A stretch of 64,000 nucleotides of DNA from Nocardioides aromaticivorans (GCF_013408525.1 NZ_JACBZM010000001.1:806001-870000), one strand, 5' to 3'. Counted from the stretch's first letter, positions 34,207-44,476 are shown. The notes: generated by a model from the letters alone, not told the origin. Numbers and translations are program-made.

Positions 34207-35499
34207 TCAGTAGCCGTCGAGTGGTGTTGTGCCGGCGGGGCCGACGTGGAAGTGGTGGCCGTGGGGGCTGGTCCACAGGTAGTGGCCGGGGCTGGTGACC
34301 TGGTAGCGCCAGGCGGAGTGGGTCTTCGCACGGTGATGCCGTCGGCAGAGCGGGACGAGGTTGCACGGACAGGTCTTGCCGCCATCTGCGTGGGGCTTGG
34401 CGTGGTCGAGGTCGCAGCGGACTGCCTGGTGGGGGCAGTTGGGGAACCGGCAGGTGTGGTCGCGGAGCCGGACGCGTCGCTGGTGGCGGTCGGGGACCTC
34501 GTAGGAGTCGACCGGAACGCAGTCGGCCAGGTTGATGACCGGTCGCACGATCACGGTCGTGCCGGGGACCTGCAGCCACTCCTTCACCTGCGTCACCTGG
34601 ACGGGTGACCTGGTCTCCTCACACCGCCCGACGTTGTTGTCGCCGGTGAAGGCGGTGTCGGTGATGTGGACATTCAGCTCCACCCGCCGTCCGGGGGCTT
34701 GGGCGATGACCTCGCCGGTGGTCTCGTCGGCGATCAACAGATCAAGGGCCAGGTCGCGGCGGGCGATCGCACCCACGGCCTTCCCACGCCGCACGTCCAA
34801 CGAGTCGGTGTCGCCGAGCTGGCCCCGTAGTGCTGCTTCCCGGGAGATGGCCTGGTTGAAGTCGTGGCCGTCGGCCGCGTCGAGGTACGCGTCGAGGTGC
34901 ACGCCGCCGCGCTCATCGGTGTCGGTGATGTTGCAGTGACGGTGCTCGTTCGCGGCCTGCCGCTCGGCCTCGGCGCGTTCGGGGTCGAACCGCAGGATCG
35001 CCTCGGTCACAAGACGTTCGAGCTGCGCCCAGCCGACCCCGCCGACGGCGGCGTTGAGGTGCCGGTCCACGAACTCCGCCGCCTGCTCGGGAAGGGAGCG
35101 GGTGAGGTCGGCGATCCTCTGAGCCCGCCACGGCGTGACCCGGCCCTCGAGGACGGCGGCGTAGAGAAGCGGGAGGCGCCAGGCGCACTCGATGACCTGC
35201 CCGACATACGACCGGCCACCGTCAGGTGAGCGGCCGAGCACCGCGATCAGCTCCATCAGCTGGAACTCCGACACGAGCGGGGCACCCGGGCCGGCGATCG
35301 GGACACCGGTGTCGAGGTAGCCCTCGGTCAACGTCGCGGCACCCTCGGGACTGTCGACGATGTTGGCCTCAGCCCAGGCGACGATGTTCATCCACTCCCG
35401 GATCAGGAGGTGGTCACGGACCTCGGCGTCGTCAGCGATCCACGACAGCAACGACGCTGTCGAGACCGCCGTCGCGGTGCCGCTGGTTCCGAGATCCAT
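34207..35499 (-). CDS. DUF222/13E12-type HNH endonuclease-like protein
   Basis: 430 residues. The N-terminal two-thirds match the DUF222 (13E12 repeat) helical domain (ECAWRLPLLYAAVLEGRVTP, split here as ECAWRLPLLYAAV and EGRVTPWRAQRIADL). The C-terminus has an HNH nuclease fold: Cys pairs in DHTCRFPNCPH, then CDLDHAKPHADGGKT and NLVPLCRRHHRAKTH. The family occurs in many near-identical copies in actinobacterial genomes and is thought to be mobile or repair-related. I start at ATG 35499, with GAGAAT six bases upstream; an in-frame upstream start would add 27 residues. Tandem repeats lie just upstream. Confidence 0.9.
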   Translation of the reverse strand: MDLGTSGTATAVSTASLLSWIADDAEVRDHLLIREWMNIVAWAEANIVDSPEGAATLTEGYLDTGVPIAGPGAPLVSEFQLMELIAVLGRSPDGGRSYVGQVIECAWRLPLLYAAVLEGRVTPWRAQRIADLTRSLPEQAAEFVDRHLNAAVGGVGWAQLERLVTEAILRFDPERAEAERQAANEHRHCNITDTDERGGVHLDAYLDAADGHDFNQAISREAALRGQLGDTDSLDVRRGKAVGAIARRDLALDLLIADETTGEVIAQAPGRRVELNVHITDTAFTGDNNVGRCEETRSPVQVTQVKEWLQVPGTTVIVRPVINLADCVPVDSYEVPDRHQRRVRLRDHTCRFPNCPHQAVRCDLDHAKPHADGGKTCPCNLVPLCRRHHRAKTHSAWRYQVTSPGHYLWTSPHGHHFHVGPAGTTPLDGY

Positions 35500-35845
35500 G
35501 ACTGGATTCTCCCATCGACCTCCGACACAACGAAGCGACGGAAAACCGCCTGTGGACAGGGGAAACTCCATCCGGGGCATGTGCAGAACAAGTGGCGCAA
35601 CGAGTGATCACGAGGCTGCCGGACCGCACCCGACCGCGCGACCCAGCCCCGCACCCACGCCGCTCGTCGCTGCGCTTGAAGACCCGACCACAGGGAAACC
35701 GAAAGCCACAGCACGTGCACCGGAGCCAGAGGTCTCGAGACGGTCGCTGCGCGACCTCCTCGACCACCGGCGGGCGGGGCACAGCAGGTGCACCGGAGCC
35801 AGGGGTCTCGTGACGGTCGCTGCGCGACCTCCTCGACCACCGAGG
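35500..35845. other. Gene-free 346-base stretch between DUF222/HNH gene and dipeptidase gene
   Basis: No credible gene. It holds the probable promoter of the HNH gene (35500-35560) and, from 35709 to 35842, two copies of a repeat described separately. Short hypothetical frames here only translate the repeat. The region looks like an insertion site for dispersed elements rather than a decayed gene. Confidence 0.6.
35709..35842. repeat. Tandem pair of a 61-base hairpin-rich repeat (73-base period)
   Basis: Copy 1 (35709-35769) and copy 2 (35782-35842) differ at only 3 of the first 61 positions. Each contains GTGCACCGGAGCCAG, a GTCTCGAGAC-type palindrome (perfect in copy 1) and the hairpin GGTCGC-TGC-GCGACC followed by CTCCTCGACCACC. 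Copy 2 ends 3 bases before the dipeptidase stop codon. The make-up suggests a dispersed REP-like element of this genome. It is not CRISPR: two copies, no unique spacers. Confidence 0.75.
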
Positions 35846-37039
35846 TCACTCCGCGGGCAGCACCGCCCGCAGCACCCGCAGCGTGTTGCCACCCATGATC
35901 GCGGCGATCTCCGTGTCGTCGTACCCGCGGTCGACGAGCTCCTGGGTGATGGCGGCGAGGTGGGTGGTGTCCCAGCCGACGGTGGTCGCGCCGTCGTAGT
36001 CGCTGCCGAGCGCGGCGGTCTCGACGCCGGCGATCTCGACGACGTGGTCGATGGCGTCCACGACCGCGTCGACGGTCAGGTCGCAGACGGCGGCGTCCCA
36101 GTAGCCGACGCCGACCACCCCGCCGGTCGCGGCGACGCCACGGACCTCCTCGTCGGTGAGGTTGCGGTTGACGTCGCAGGTGGCCTGTACGCCGCCGTGG
36201 GACAGCACCACCGGCTTCGTGGCCAGGTCGAGCATCTCGGCGACGGCGTCGTGGCTGGCGTGCGCGATGTCGACGACGATGCCGCGCTCCTCCATCTCGG
36301 CGAACACCTCGCGGCCGAGGTCGGTCAGCCCGCCCTTGTCCTCACCGTGCATGGACCCGGCGACCTCGTTGTCGAAGAAGTGGGTGAAGCCGGCCATCCG
36401 CATGCCTGCGTCGTAGAGCTTGTCGAGGTTGTCGATGTCGCCCTCGAGGTTGTGCAGGCCCTCCACGGAGAAGAGCGCTCCGGTGACCTGCTCGCCGTCG
36501 ACGCGGTCCGCGATCAGCCGGTCGAGGTCGGCCCGGGAGCGGATCAGGCGCAGCGCACCGTCGGAGTCGTCGGCGGCGTTGCGCAGCTTCTCGGCGTGGT
36601 AGAGCGAGCGCTCCAGCAGCGAGCCCCAGGTGCGGAAGGGCTGGAGCTGCGCGATGGCCAGCAGGGTGATGTTGTCGCCGGCGTCGGTGGGGTTGCTGTC
36701 GTAGTTCTGCCCCTTCGGCGACTTCGACACCGACGAGAAGACCTGGAGCGCGACGTTGCCGTCCTCGAGCCGCGGCAGGTCCATGTGCCCGCGGTCGCCA
36801 CGGTCGAGGAGGTCGCGGTCCCACATGAGCGTGTCGGAGTGCATGTCGACGACCTGCAGCGAGTCGTGCAGCCGCTGGGTGTCGGCGGTGACCTCGGGGA
36901 GCTCGGCGGGCTCGATCCGGTTCCGCATCCGCTCGATCTTGCCGGGCGCATAGCTGAAGAAGGCGACCGCCAGCACGACGACGAGGGCCAGCAGGGACAG
37001 TCCGGTGATCTTCACCCGGCGGCGGTTGATCCAGCTCAC
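35846..37039 (-). CDS. Membrane dipeptidase (family M19)
   Basis: 397 residues. A single N-terminal membrane anchor (VKITGLSLLALVVVLAVAFF) leaves the enzyme outside the cell. The M19 binuclear zinc site reads VVDMHSDTL (HxD), the bridging Glu in FSVEGLHNL, then DIAHASHD, VLSHGGV and the Asp in ALGSDYDGA. It hydrolyses dipeptides, including D-amino-acid-containing ones in some members. The start is GTG at 37039, with TAGCGT (37046-37051, minus strand) six bases upstream. Confidence 0.93.
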   Translation of the reverse strand: MSWINRRRVKITGLSLLALVVVLAVAFFSYAPGKIERMRNRIEPAELPEVTADTQRLHDSLQVVDMHSDTLMWDRDLLDRGDRGHMDLPRLEDGNVALQVFSSVSKSPKGQNYDSNPTDAGDNITLLAIAQLQPFRTWGSLLERSLYHAEKLRNAADDSDGALRLIRSRADLDRLIADRVDGEQVTGALFSVEGLHNLEGDIDNLDKLYDAGMRMAGFTHFFDNEVAGSMHGEDKGGLTDLGREVFAEMEERGIVVDIAHASHDAVAEMLDLATKPVVLSHGGVQATCDVNRNLTDEEVRGVAATGGVVGVGYWDAAVCDLTVDAVVDAIDHVVEIAGVETAALGSDYDGATTVGWDTTHLAAITQELVDRGYDDTEIAAIMGGNTLRVLRAVLPAE

Positions 37040-37072
37040 CCGCGGACGCTACCAACGCGACGAGGGTCCGGC

Positions 37073-38608
37073 TCAGCCGCCACGGCGGACCTCACCGATC
37101 ACGGCGGCGCACAGCTCCTCGACGTCCGACGCGAACCCGTCGGCACCGGCCGCGTCGTCGGCGGTCGCGAGCGCCCGGGTGCCGCCGCAGGCCAGCGCCT
37201 GGTCGGCCGTGGTGGCCACCAGCACGACCCGGACGACGCCGGGGTGCACCGGCTTCCTCGGGATCGCGACCGGCGGCGCCGTGCAGGTGAAGGCGGCGTC
37301 GTACCCGTGCGGCTCGAGGTCGTGGCACTGCGCCGCGTACGACGCCTGCCAGGTCGCCCCCGCCTGTCGCAGCGCGTCCTGGCCGGACCCGTCGAGCAGC
37401 CCGCGAAGTCGCTCGGCCGTGGTCACGCCGGACGCCTCGAGGTCGGCCTTCGCGCCGACCGAGATGCTGACGACGGTCCCGGACGCGCCCCCTCCCCACC
37501 AGCACGACGCGGACGCACGTGCGCCGGCGGCCGCGCCCGTCGGCGCACCCTGCGCCCCCGACGAGTCGAAGCTGGACCGGGTGTCGGAGCCGGCGACGTC
37601 GGCCACGGCGTCCCCGAGCTCGTTGCAGAACTGGTCGGTCCGGAAGTACGACGGCCTCGGCGGCGCCTCGTCGTCCAGCACCGCGACCGCCGCGGCAGCC
37701 CCACCCGCGACCACCGCGGCCGCGGCCACCCCCACGAGCACGCGCCGACCACGGCGGGCCCGGCGGGGCGGTTCGGCCGGGGGCGGCGCGGGTGCGAGGG
37801 CGACGACCGGGGGCACCGAGGGTGCCGCGAGCGCGGCCAGTCCCGCCTCGGTCCACCAGGTCGTCCCGTAGGCGCGCTTCGCGGCCCGGCCGAGCGCGTT
37901 GAGGAGGGCGTGCGCGTCGGACTGGCGGTCGGCGGGCACCTTCGACAGCGCCTTGCCCAGGACCGTGCGCAGCGTGGCGTCGACCGCCTTGAGGTGCCGC
38001 TTCTGCTCGGAGAGCGGCTGCCCGGTCAGCAGGTGCACGAGGAGCGCCGCGACGGCGTACACGTCGGCGACGCGGGTCGTCGCGGAGCCGGGGTGGTGCA
38101 CGGCCTCGGGGGCCAGGTAGGCGGGATCCGGCCGGCCGATCCCGAAGTCGGTCAGGCGCACCCGGCCGTCGCTGCCGAGCAGCACGGCCGACGGCGAGAC
38201 CCGCCCGTGCACGACCCCGTGCTCGTGCGCGTGGGCGAGACCCTGGAGGACGCCGTGGGCGACGCCGAGCACCTGCCCGACGATGAGCGCCTGGCCACGG
38301 TCGAGAACGTCGGCGAGGGTGGCGCCCTCCACCCGCTCCGTCACGAGGTACGACGCCGCGGAGCCCTCGACGAGCCCCCGGACGCCCACGAGGTGGGCAT
38401 CGGCGAGCCCCACCAGCGCCTCGACCCGGCCCTCGAGCACCTCGGCCTCGTCGGCAGCGAGGCGGCGCAGCGCCACGGTCTCGTCGTCACCCGTGCGGTG
38501 CCCCTCGAACAGGACCCCCGCGGGGTCGGCGCCGATCCGGCCGGTGACCTCGTAGCCGCTGACGTCCGGAGCGGTCTCCGGCTCCTGCGACTCCGTGTCG
38601 TTGCCCAT
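37073..38608 (-). CDS. Membrane-anchored Ser/Thr pseudokinase
   Basis: 511 residues. The N-terminal 240 residues have a kinase fold (degenerate glycine loop GRIGADPAGVLF), but the VAIK Lys is Arg (VALRRL, Arg48) and the HRD catalytic loop is HGRVSPSAVLL (134-144), lacking Asp, Lys and Asn. DFG (154-156) and LAPEAV remain. A basic stretch (RRARRGRR) and one membrane helix (about 289-311) follow, then an extracellular part with several cysteines (QFCNELG, SCWWGGG, QCHDLEP, FTCTAPP, LACGG, ELCAAV). It is probably a signalling scaffold, not an active kinase. Divergent from the uridine-kinase-like gene. Confidence 0.9.
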   Translation of the reverse strand: MGNDTESQEPETAPDVSGYEVTGRIGADPAGVLFEGHRTGDDETVALRRLAADEAEVLEGRVEALVGLADAHLVGVRGLVEGSAASYLVTERVEGATLADVLDRGQALIVGQVLGVAHGVLQGLAHAHEHGVVHGRVSPSAVLLGSDGRVRLTDFGIGRPDPAYLAPEAVHHPGSATTRVADVYAVAALLVHLLTGQPLSEQKRHLKAVDATLRTVLGKALSKVPADRQSDAHALLNALGRAAKRAYGTTWWTEAGLAALAAPSVPPVVALAPAPPPAEPPRRARRGRRVLVGVAAAAVVAGGAAAAVAVLDDEAPPRPSYFRTDQFCNELGDAVADVAGSDTRSSFDSSGAQGAPTGAAAGARASASCWWGGGASGTVVSISVGAKADLEASGVTTAERLRGLLDGSGQDALRQAGATWQASYAAQCHDLEPHGYDAAFTCTAPPVAIPRKPVHPGVVRVVLVATTADQALACGGTRALATADDAAGADGFASDVEELCAAVIGEVRRGG

Positions 38609-38686
38609 GGGCCGATCCTGCCGTGCGCGGCGGCCCGCCGCTGCGGAATCCGCGATGCCCGTGGCGCTGCGGCAGAATGGGCCCCC

Positions 38687-39319
38687 ATGACCGCCCGTGT
38701 GATCGTCCTCGCCGGTCCGTCGGGCTCGGGCAAGTCGCGGCTCGCGGAGCGGCTGCAGAGGGCCCACGGCTGGCCCACCCTCCGCCTCGACGACTTCTAC
38801 CGCGACGGCGACGAGCCGGGCCTCCCGACCATCACCACGGGCAAGAACGCCGGGCTCGTCGACTGGGACCACCCCGGCACGTGGCACCACGAGGACGCAC
38901 TGGCCGCGCTGCGCTCGCTGTGCACCACCGGAGCGGCCGACATCCCGGTCTACTCGATCGCGGAGAGCCGCCGCACGGGCTCCCAGCACCTCGACCTCGG
39001 CGGCGCCACCCGCTTCTGCGCGGAGGGCATCTTCGCCGCGGAGATCGTCGAGGAGTGCCGCGCGCAGGGGCTGCTGGCGGCGGCGTACTGCATCACGCAG
39101 CACCCGATGGTGACCTTCTGGCGCCGGCTGACCCGCGACCTGCGCGAGCACCGCAAGCCGCCCCTGGTGCTCGTCCGCCGCGGTCTGGCCCTGGCCCGCG
39201 AGCAGCGGCAGGTCGTGCGCCGCGCCGTGGCCGTCGGCTGCAGGGTCGCGAGCGGCGAGCGCGCCTTCGCCGAGCTCGGCTCCCCCTCGACGGAGGACGA
39301 CCATGCGGTGGCCCACTGA
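38687..39319 (+). CDS. Uridine kinase-like P-loop protein
   Basis: 210 residues. Walker A is LAGPSGSGKSRLAERL at the N-terminus. LRLDDFYRDGDEPGLP is the uridine/cytidine kinase Asp-Phe-Tyr substrate motif, and DWDHPGTW fits the uridine-binding DxDHP segment of Udk. It should phosphorylate uridine or cytidine, which suits the neighbouring add-deoA-cdd cluster and nucleoside importer. The start ATG at 38687 is eight bases after CAGAAT. The last 17 bases overlap the next gene. Confidence 0.85.
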   Translation: MTARVIVLAGPSGSGKSRLAERLQRAHGWPTLRLDDFYRDGDEPGLPTITTGKNAGLVDWDHPGTWHHEDALAALRSLCTTGAADIPVYSIAESRRTGSQHLDLGGATRFCAEGIFAAEIVEECRAQGLLAAAYCITQHPMVTFWRRLTRDLREHRKPPLVLVRRGLALAREQRQVVRRAVAVGCRVASGERAFAELGSPSTEDDHAVAH

Positions 39320-39821
39320 CCTCACGCCGCACGCCCTGAAGCAGCCCGACCAGGTCAGCTGCGGCGCCGCCTCGGTCGTCGCCGCGCGGGTGCTGCTGAC
39401 GCCCTGGCGCCCCGGCGACGCCGAGACCGACATCCGCGAGGAGCACCGGCTGCTCACGTCGAGCCGGAGCCCCCGCGACCGCTTCCAGCTGCCCTGGCCG
39501 CGCCGCTTCGGTACGCCGCCGTGGGCGGTCGCCAACGCGCTGCGTGCCCTGACCGGCCAGCGGATCGCGACCGTCAACGCACGCCCGCGCCCGGTGATCG
39601 GCTACGAGGTGCTGCGGGAGAGCCTCGCCACCCGCCCGGTCGCCGTCTACGTCGGCAGCCGCTGGCTCCCCCGCCACGTCGCGCTGGCCGTGCGGGCGGT
39701 CGACGACGCGGTCGAGGTCTTCGACCCCGCCGCCGGCGCGGTGCTCACCATCGGGAAGGCCCGCTGGACGGGCCACCAGGTCGGCATCGGCGGCTGGAGC
39801 CACTTCTGGTTCGTGGTCTGA
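39303..39821 (+). CDS. Papain-like (C39-type) cysteine peptidase-like protein
   Basis: 172 residues without a signal peptide. QPDQVSCGAASVVAARVL has the Gln-x5-Cys-Gly arrangement of C39-like peptidases (Gln oxyanion residue, Cys nucleophile). RHVALAVRAVDDAVEVFDPAAG supplies the matching His and Asp. The end GGWSHFWFVV is typical of the fold. Whether it cuts peptides is unproven; some relatives are inactive binding domains. It overlaps the uridine-kinase-like gene by 17 bases, so the two are co-translated. Confidence 0.75.
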   Translation: MRWPTDLTPHALKQPDQVSCGAASVVAARVLLTPWRPGDAETDIREEHRLLTSSRSPRDRFQLPWPRRFGTPPWAVANALRALTGQRIATVNARPRPVIGYEVLRESLATRPVAVYVGSRWLPRHVALAVRAVDDAVEVFDPAAGAVLTIGKARWTGHQVGIGGWSHFWFVV

Positions 39822-39844
39822 GGCTGCTGGCTCGGACCCGTGGC

Positions 39845-40924
39845 TCAGCGCAGCCGCTCGGCGTACCAGGGCTTGATGGTCTCGGTGATCAGCCGGTAGC
39901 GCTCGTCGTAGGGGATGAACGCGGACTTCATCGCGTTGACCGTCAGCCACTCCATCTCGCGCCAGCCGTAGCCGAAGGTGACGTTGAGGAGCCCGAACTC
40001 CTTGCTGAGCGAGGTGCCGCTCATCAGTCGGTTGTCGGTGTTGACGGTGACCCGGAAGCGCAGCGAGGCGAGCAGCTTGATCGGGTGCTCGGCGATCGAC
40101 GGCGCCGCCCCGGTCTGCACGTTGGAGGACGGGCACATCTCGAGCGGGATGCGCTTGTCCCGGACGTACGACGCCAGGCGGCCCAGCTTCGCCGTCCCGT
40201 CCTCGGCGACGGCGATGTCGTCGACGATCCGCACGCCGTGGCCGAGCCGGTCGGCGCCGCACCACTGCACCGCCTCCCAGATGGACGGCAGGCCGAAGCC
40301 CTCGCCGGCGTGGATCGTGAAGTGGGAGTTCTCGCGCTGGAGGTACTCGAAGGCGTCGATGAAGCGGGTGGGCGGGTAGCCCGCCTCGGGGCCGGCGATG
40401 TCGAAGCCGACGACACCGCGGTCGCGCCACTGGATGGCGAGGCCGGCGATCTCCATGCCGCTCGCGGCCTGGCGCATCGCGGTGAGCAGGTGGCGGACCG
40501 TGATCCGGCCACCTGCGGCGGCCATGCCCTCCTCGAAGCCCTGCTGCACCGCGGCCACCACCTCGTCGAGCCCGAGGCCGGCCTCGACGTGCAGCTCCGG
40601 CGCGTAGCGGATCTCCGCGTAGACCACGCCGTCGGCGGCCAGGTCCTCGACGCACTCGCGGGCGACCCGGGTCAGCGCGTCGGCGGTCTGCATGACGCCG
40701 ACGGTGTGCGCGAAGGTCTCGAGGTAGCGCTCAAGCGAGCCCGAGTCGGCCGCCTCGGCGAACCAGGTCGCCAGCTCGTCCGGGTCCGTCGTCGGCAGCT
40801 CGTGTCCCACGGCCGCCGCGAGGTCGACGATCGTCGCGGGCCGCAGGCCCCCGTCGAGGTGGTCGTGCAGGAGGACCTTGGGGGCGGCCTGGATGTCGGC
40901 GGCGTCGAGGACGGGGTGTTCCAT
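39845..40924 (-). CDS. add: Adenosine deaminase
   Basis: 359 residues of the zinc-dependent ADA/AMP deaminase family, converting (deoxy)adenosine to (deoxy)inosine, the substrate of PunA. Zinc ligands and active site read [12 protein letters not shown] (HxH), [10 protein letters not shown] (His and catalytic Glu), RLGHGVRI, and [13 protein letters not shown] replaces the commoner TDDP. Corresponds to M. tuberculosis Rv3313c, also upstream-adjacent to deoA and cdd. The ATG at 40924 is six bases after TAGGAA (minus strand). Last gene of the cdd-deoA-unknown-add run. Confidence 0.95.
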   Translation of the reverse strand: MEHPVLDAADIQAAPKVLLHDHLDGGLRPATIVDLAAAVGHELPTTDPDELATWFAEAADSGSLERYLETFAHTVGVMQTADALTRVARECVEDLAADGVVYAEIRYAPELHVEAGLGLDEVVAAVQQGFEEGMAAAGGRITVRHLLTAMRQAASGMEIAGLAIQWRDRGVVGFDIAGPEAGYPPTRFIDAFEYLQRENSHFTIHAGEGFGLPSIWEAVQWCGADRLGHGVRIVDDIAVAEDGTAKLGRLASYVRDKRIPLEMCPSSNVQTGAAPSIAEHPIKLLASLRFRVTVNTDNRLMSGTSLSKEFGLLNVTFGYGWREMEWLTVNAMKSAFIPYDERYRLITETIKPWYAERLR

Positions 40925-40947
40925 GACCCATTCCTACCGCAGCGCCG

Positions 40948-41463
40948 TCAGCCGCGTCCGAACCAGCGCCGCTTCCTCCGCTCGGGCACGGGCGAGCTGA
41001 ACGCCAGCGACCGTGCCGTGCCCGTCGCCAGGTCGGCGAGGCGGAGGCCGGTGCGGGCCTCCAGCAGCCGGCGCAGGCCGCGCTCGTCGAGCACGCGCAG
41101 GGTGCCCTCCTCCGGCAGCGGGTCGCCCTCGTCGACGACCACCTCCCCCTCGCCGCACGACCAGGAGCGCCGGCCGCCGGCGTGCGCGACCGTCCACGTG
41201 TAGTAGTCGACCGTGCTCATGAAGAAGGCGTGCGCGACCTCCACGTCGAGGGCCGCGTGGAGGGTGCCGGCGAGGTCGGGGTCGGTGCCCCGTCCGATCA
41301 GCACGAGGTCGTCGCCGTGCACCACGACCGAGAGGTGGTCGCCCAGTCCCTCGGCGATCGCCTCGTCGGGGGTGCTGGTGCCGCCGTCGGGCATGTAGCC
41401 GGCCTTCGCGAGGTCCTCGACCGAGGCACCGCGGACGACGGTCAGTGCCGTCTTCCAGCCCAC
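40948..41463 (-). CDS. Conserved-looking protein of unknown function in the salvage operon
   Basis: 171 residues, no signal peptide or membrane segment. It begins VGWKTALTVVRGASVEDLAKAGY and has an alpha/beta middle with HLSVVVHGDDLVLIGRG and FFMSTVDYYTWTVAHAGG, ending with the basic tail ERRKRRWFGRG. No family recognised. Start GTG at 41463, 5 bases after the deoA stop and 23 bases before add, so it is almost certainly co-transcribed with pyrimidine and purine salvage genes. Good codon use and coupling argue it is a real gene. Confidence 0.75.
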   Translation of the reverse strand: MGWKTALTVVRGASVEDLAKAGYMPDGGTSTPDEAIAEGLGDHLSVVVHGDDLVLIGRGTDPDLAGTLHAALDVEVAHAFFMSTVDYYTWTVAHAGGRRSWSCGEGEVVVDEGDPLPEEGTLRVLDERGLRRLLEARTGLRLADLATGTARSLAFSSPVPERRKRRWFGRG

Positions 41464-41468
41464 CGGGC

Positions 41469-42758
<1,290 letters not shown>

Positions 42759-42781
42759 GCGGGAACACTAGTCGGCAGCCG

Positions 42782-43168
42782 TCAGAGGCCGAGGTTCTCG
42801 GGCCCGAACGCCTGCGGCAGCACCTGGTCCATGGTGAGGACGCCCTCGGGGGTCAGCACCTCCAGCGGGGCGCCGCCGTTCTCCCACAGCAGCTGGCGGC
42901 ACCGGCCGCACGGCATGATCACCTCGCCGGTGCCGTTGACGCACACGAAGTGGGTCAGCCGGCCGCCGCCCGTGGCGTGCAGCTGCGAGACGAGCCCGCA
43001 CTCGGCGCACAGCGTCACGCCGTACGCCGCGTTCTCGACGTTGCAGCCGACGACCAGGCGGCCGTCGTCGGCCAGCGCGGCGGCACCGACCCGGTAGCCG
43101 GAGTACGGCGCGTAGGCGCGCTCGGCGATCTCCGACGCGGATCGCTGAAGGGAGTCCCAATCGACCAC
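42782..43168 (-). CDS. cdd: Cytidine deaminase
   Basis: 128-residue tetrameric-type Cdd converting (deoxy)cytidine to (deoxy)uridine. Zinc site: Cys and Glu in LCAECGLVSQL (the usual CAE motif) and CGRCRQLL (PCxxC). NVENAAYGVTLCAE is the substrate motif; YSGYRVGAA is the N-terminal segment. First gene of the salvage operon. Start GTG at 43168; TAGGTT (43175-43180, minus strand) lies six bases upstream. Divergent from the nucleoside importer. Confidence 0.97.
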   Translation of the reverse strand: MVDWDSLQRSASEIAERAYAPYSGYRVGAAALADDGRLVVGCNVENAAYGVTLCAECGLVSQLHATGGGRLTHFVCVNGTGEVIMPCGRCRQLLWENGGAPLEVLTPEGVLTMDQVLPQAFGPENLGL

Positions 43169-43367
43169 GGGGACAACCTACTCGTCGTACCCTGCGTCTG
43201 CGCGAGGATCGTCGGCGAGAGCGCCCTGCCGGTGCAAATGTCCCAAGTTGGTAACCGTTTCACCGAAGGTGCTTCCCGCCACGCGGTCGTTGGGTGAGGA
43301 TGCACCGAGCATTCCCGCCATCCCCCTGCCCGGCCTGCGTGCCCGGGCGCCGATCTGGAGGACATTT
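43169..43367. promoter_or_regulatory. 199-base divergent control region, cdd versus nucleoside importer
   Basis: The cdd -10-like TAGGTT is at its left edge. The middle is AT-richer (GCAAATGTCCCAAGTTGGTAACCGTTTCACC, in pieces GCAAATGTCCC and TTGGTAACCGTTTCACCG, around 43228-43267), where the importer promoter probably lies; exact -35/-10 boxes cannot be fixed. GGAGG (43357-43361) is the ribosome binding site of the lipoprotein gene. No clear palindromic operator was found. Confidence 0.45.
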
Positions 43368-44465
43368 GTGAAGACCTGGAAGAGGACCTCGGCGATCACC
43401 GCCGCCGCTCTCGTCGCGGCCGCGAGCCTGGCCGCGTGCGGCGACGCCCCGGAGGAGGGCGCGGAGAAGAAGAACGACTACCTGCCCTGCATCCTCTCGG
43501 ACGCCGGCGGCTTCAACGACAAGTCGTTCAACCAGCTCAGCTACGAGGGCGTGAAGGAGGCGGCCGCCAAGCTCGGGAGCGAGTACAAGGAGTTCGAGTC
43601 CAAGAACGAGAACGACTACGCGGGCGCGCTCGAGGGCTTCGTCAGCGCGGGCTGCGACACGATCGTCACGGTCGGCTTCGCGCTCGCTGCGGCCACCAAG
43701 GAGTCGGCCAAGGCCAACCCCGACATCGAGTACATCCTGATCGACGACGCGGCCGACGGCGGCGACGACGGCAAGACCTTCGACGGCAAGGCCGACGAGG
43801 CCAACATCAAGCCGATCCTCTACGACACCGCACAGGCCGCCTTCCTCGCCGGCTACGCCGCCGCGGACTACACGAAGACCAAGGTCGTCGGCACCTACGG
43901 CGGCCAGCCGTTCCCGACCGTCACGATCTTCATGGACGGCTTCAAGCAGGGTGTCGACTACTACAACAAGGAGAAGGGCACCAAGGTCAAGCTCGTCGGC
44001 TGGGAGGGCAACGACAAGGGCGTCTTCACCGGTGGCTTCGACGCCAACGAGAAGGCGACCAACACCGCCAAGCAGATCCTCGACCAGAACGCCGACGTGA
44101 TCCTGCCGGTCGGTGGCCCGATCTACCAGGGCGCGCTCACCGCGATCAAGGACTCCGGCAAGGACGTCGCGCTGGTCGGTGTGGACGCCGACTTCTTCGA
44201 GACCGACCCGAACACGCAGGCGATCGTGTTCACGTCGATCCTCAAGAACATGAAGACGTCGACCTACGAGGCCATCCTCGCCGCCGGTGAGGACAAGCTC
44301 GACATGGCGCCGTACGTCGGCACCCTCGAGAACGACGGCGTCGGCCTTGCTCCGTTCCACAACTTCGAGAGCAAGATCTCCGACACCCTCGTGTCCGAGC
44401 TCGACACGGTGAAGGCCGGCATCATCGACGGCTCGATCCCGGTCACCTCGTACCTCAACCAGTAA
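43368..44465 (+). CDS. BMP-family nucleoside-binding lipoprotein (ABC importer)
   Basis: 365 residues. Lipobox ASLAAC after a basic/hydrophobic signal ([18 protein letters not shown]). The mature part is a PnrA/BmpA-type periplasmic-binding fold: [19 protein letters not shown] is the nucleoside-binding signature, with [24 protein letters not shown] and [13 protein letters not shown] as further conserved pieces. It captures nucleosides for the ABC transporter encoded downstream. Start GTG at 43368, seven bases after GGAGG. A strong hairpin separates it from the ATPase gene, probably giving excess binding protein. Confidence 0.95.
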   Translation: MKTWKRTSAITAAALVAAASLAACGDAPEEGAEKKNDYLPCILSDAGGFNDKSFNQLSYEGVKEAAAKLGSEYKEFESKNENDYAGALEGFVSAGCDTIVTVGFALAAATKESAKANPDIEYILIDDAADGGDDGKTFDGKADEANIKPILYDTAQAAFLAGYAAADYTKTKVVGTYGGQPFPTVTIFMDGFKQGVDYYNKEKGTKVKLVGWEGNDKGVFTGGFDANEKATNTAKQILDQNADVILPVGGPIYQGALTAIKDSGKDVALVGVDADFFETDPNTQAIVFTSILKNMKTSTYEAILAAGEDKLDMAPYVGTLENDGVGLAPFHNFESKISDTLVSELDTVKAGIIDGSIPVTSYLNQ

Positions 44466-44476
44466 CACCTCCGGTT

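Noticed and set aside
34207..35499. Insertion sequence or transposase
   Set aside because: The HNH/DUF222 protein has no transposase motif and no terminal inverted repeats or target duplication were found.
35709..35842. Possible CRISPR array
   Set aside because: Only two copies, the period (73) includes a short 12-base gap that is not spacer-like, and no cas genes are present.
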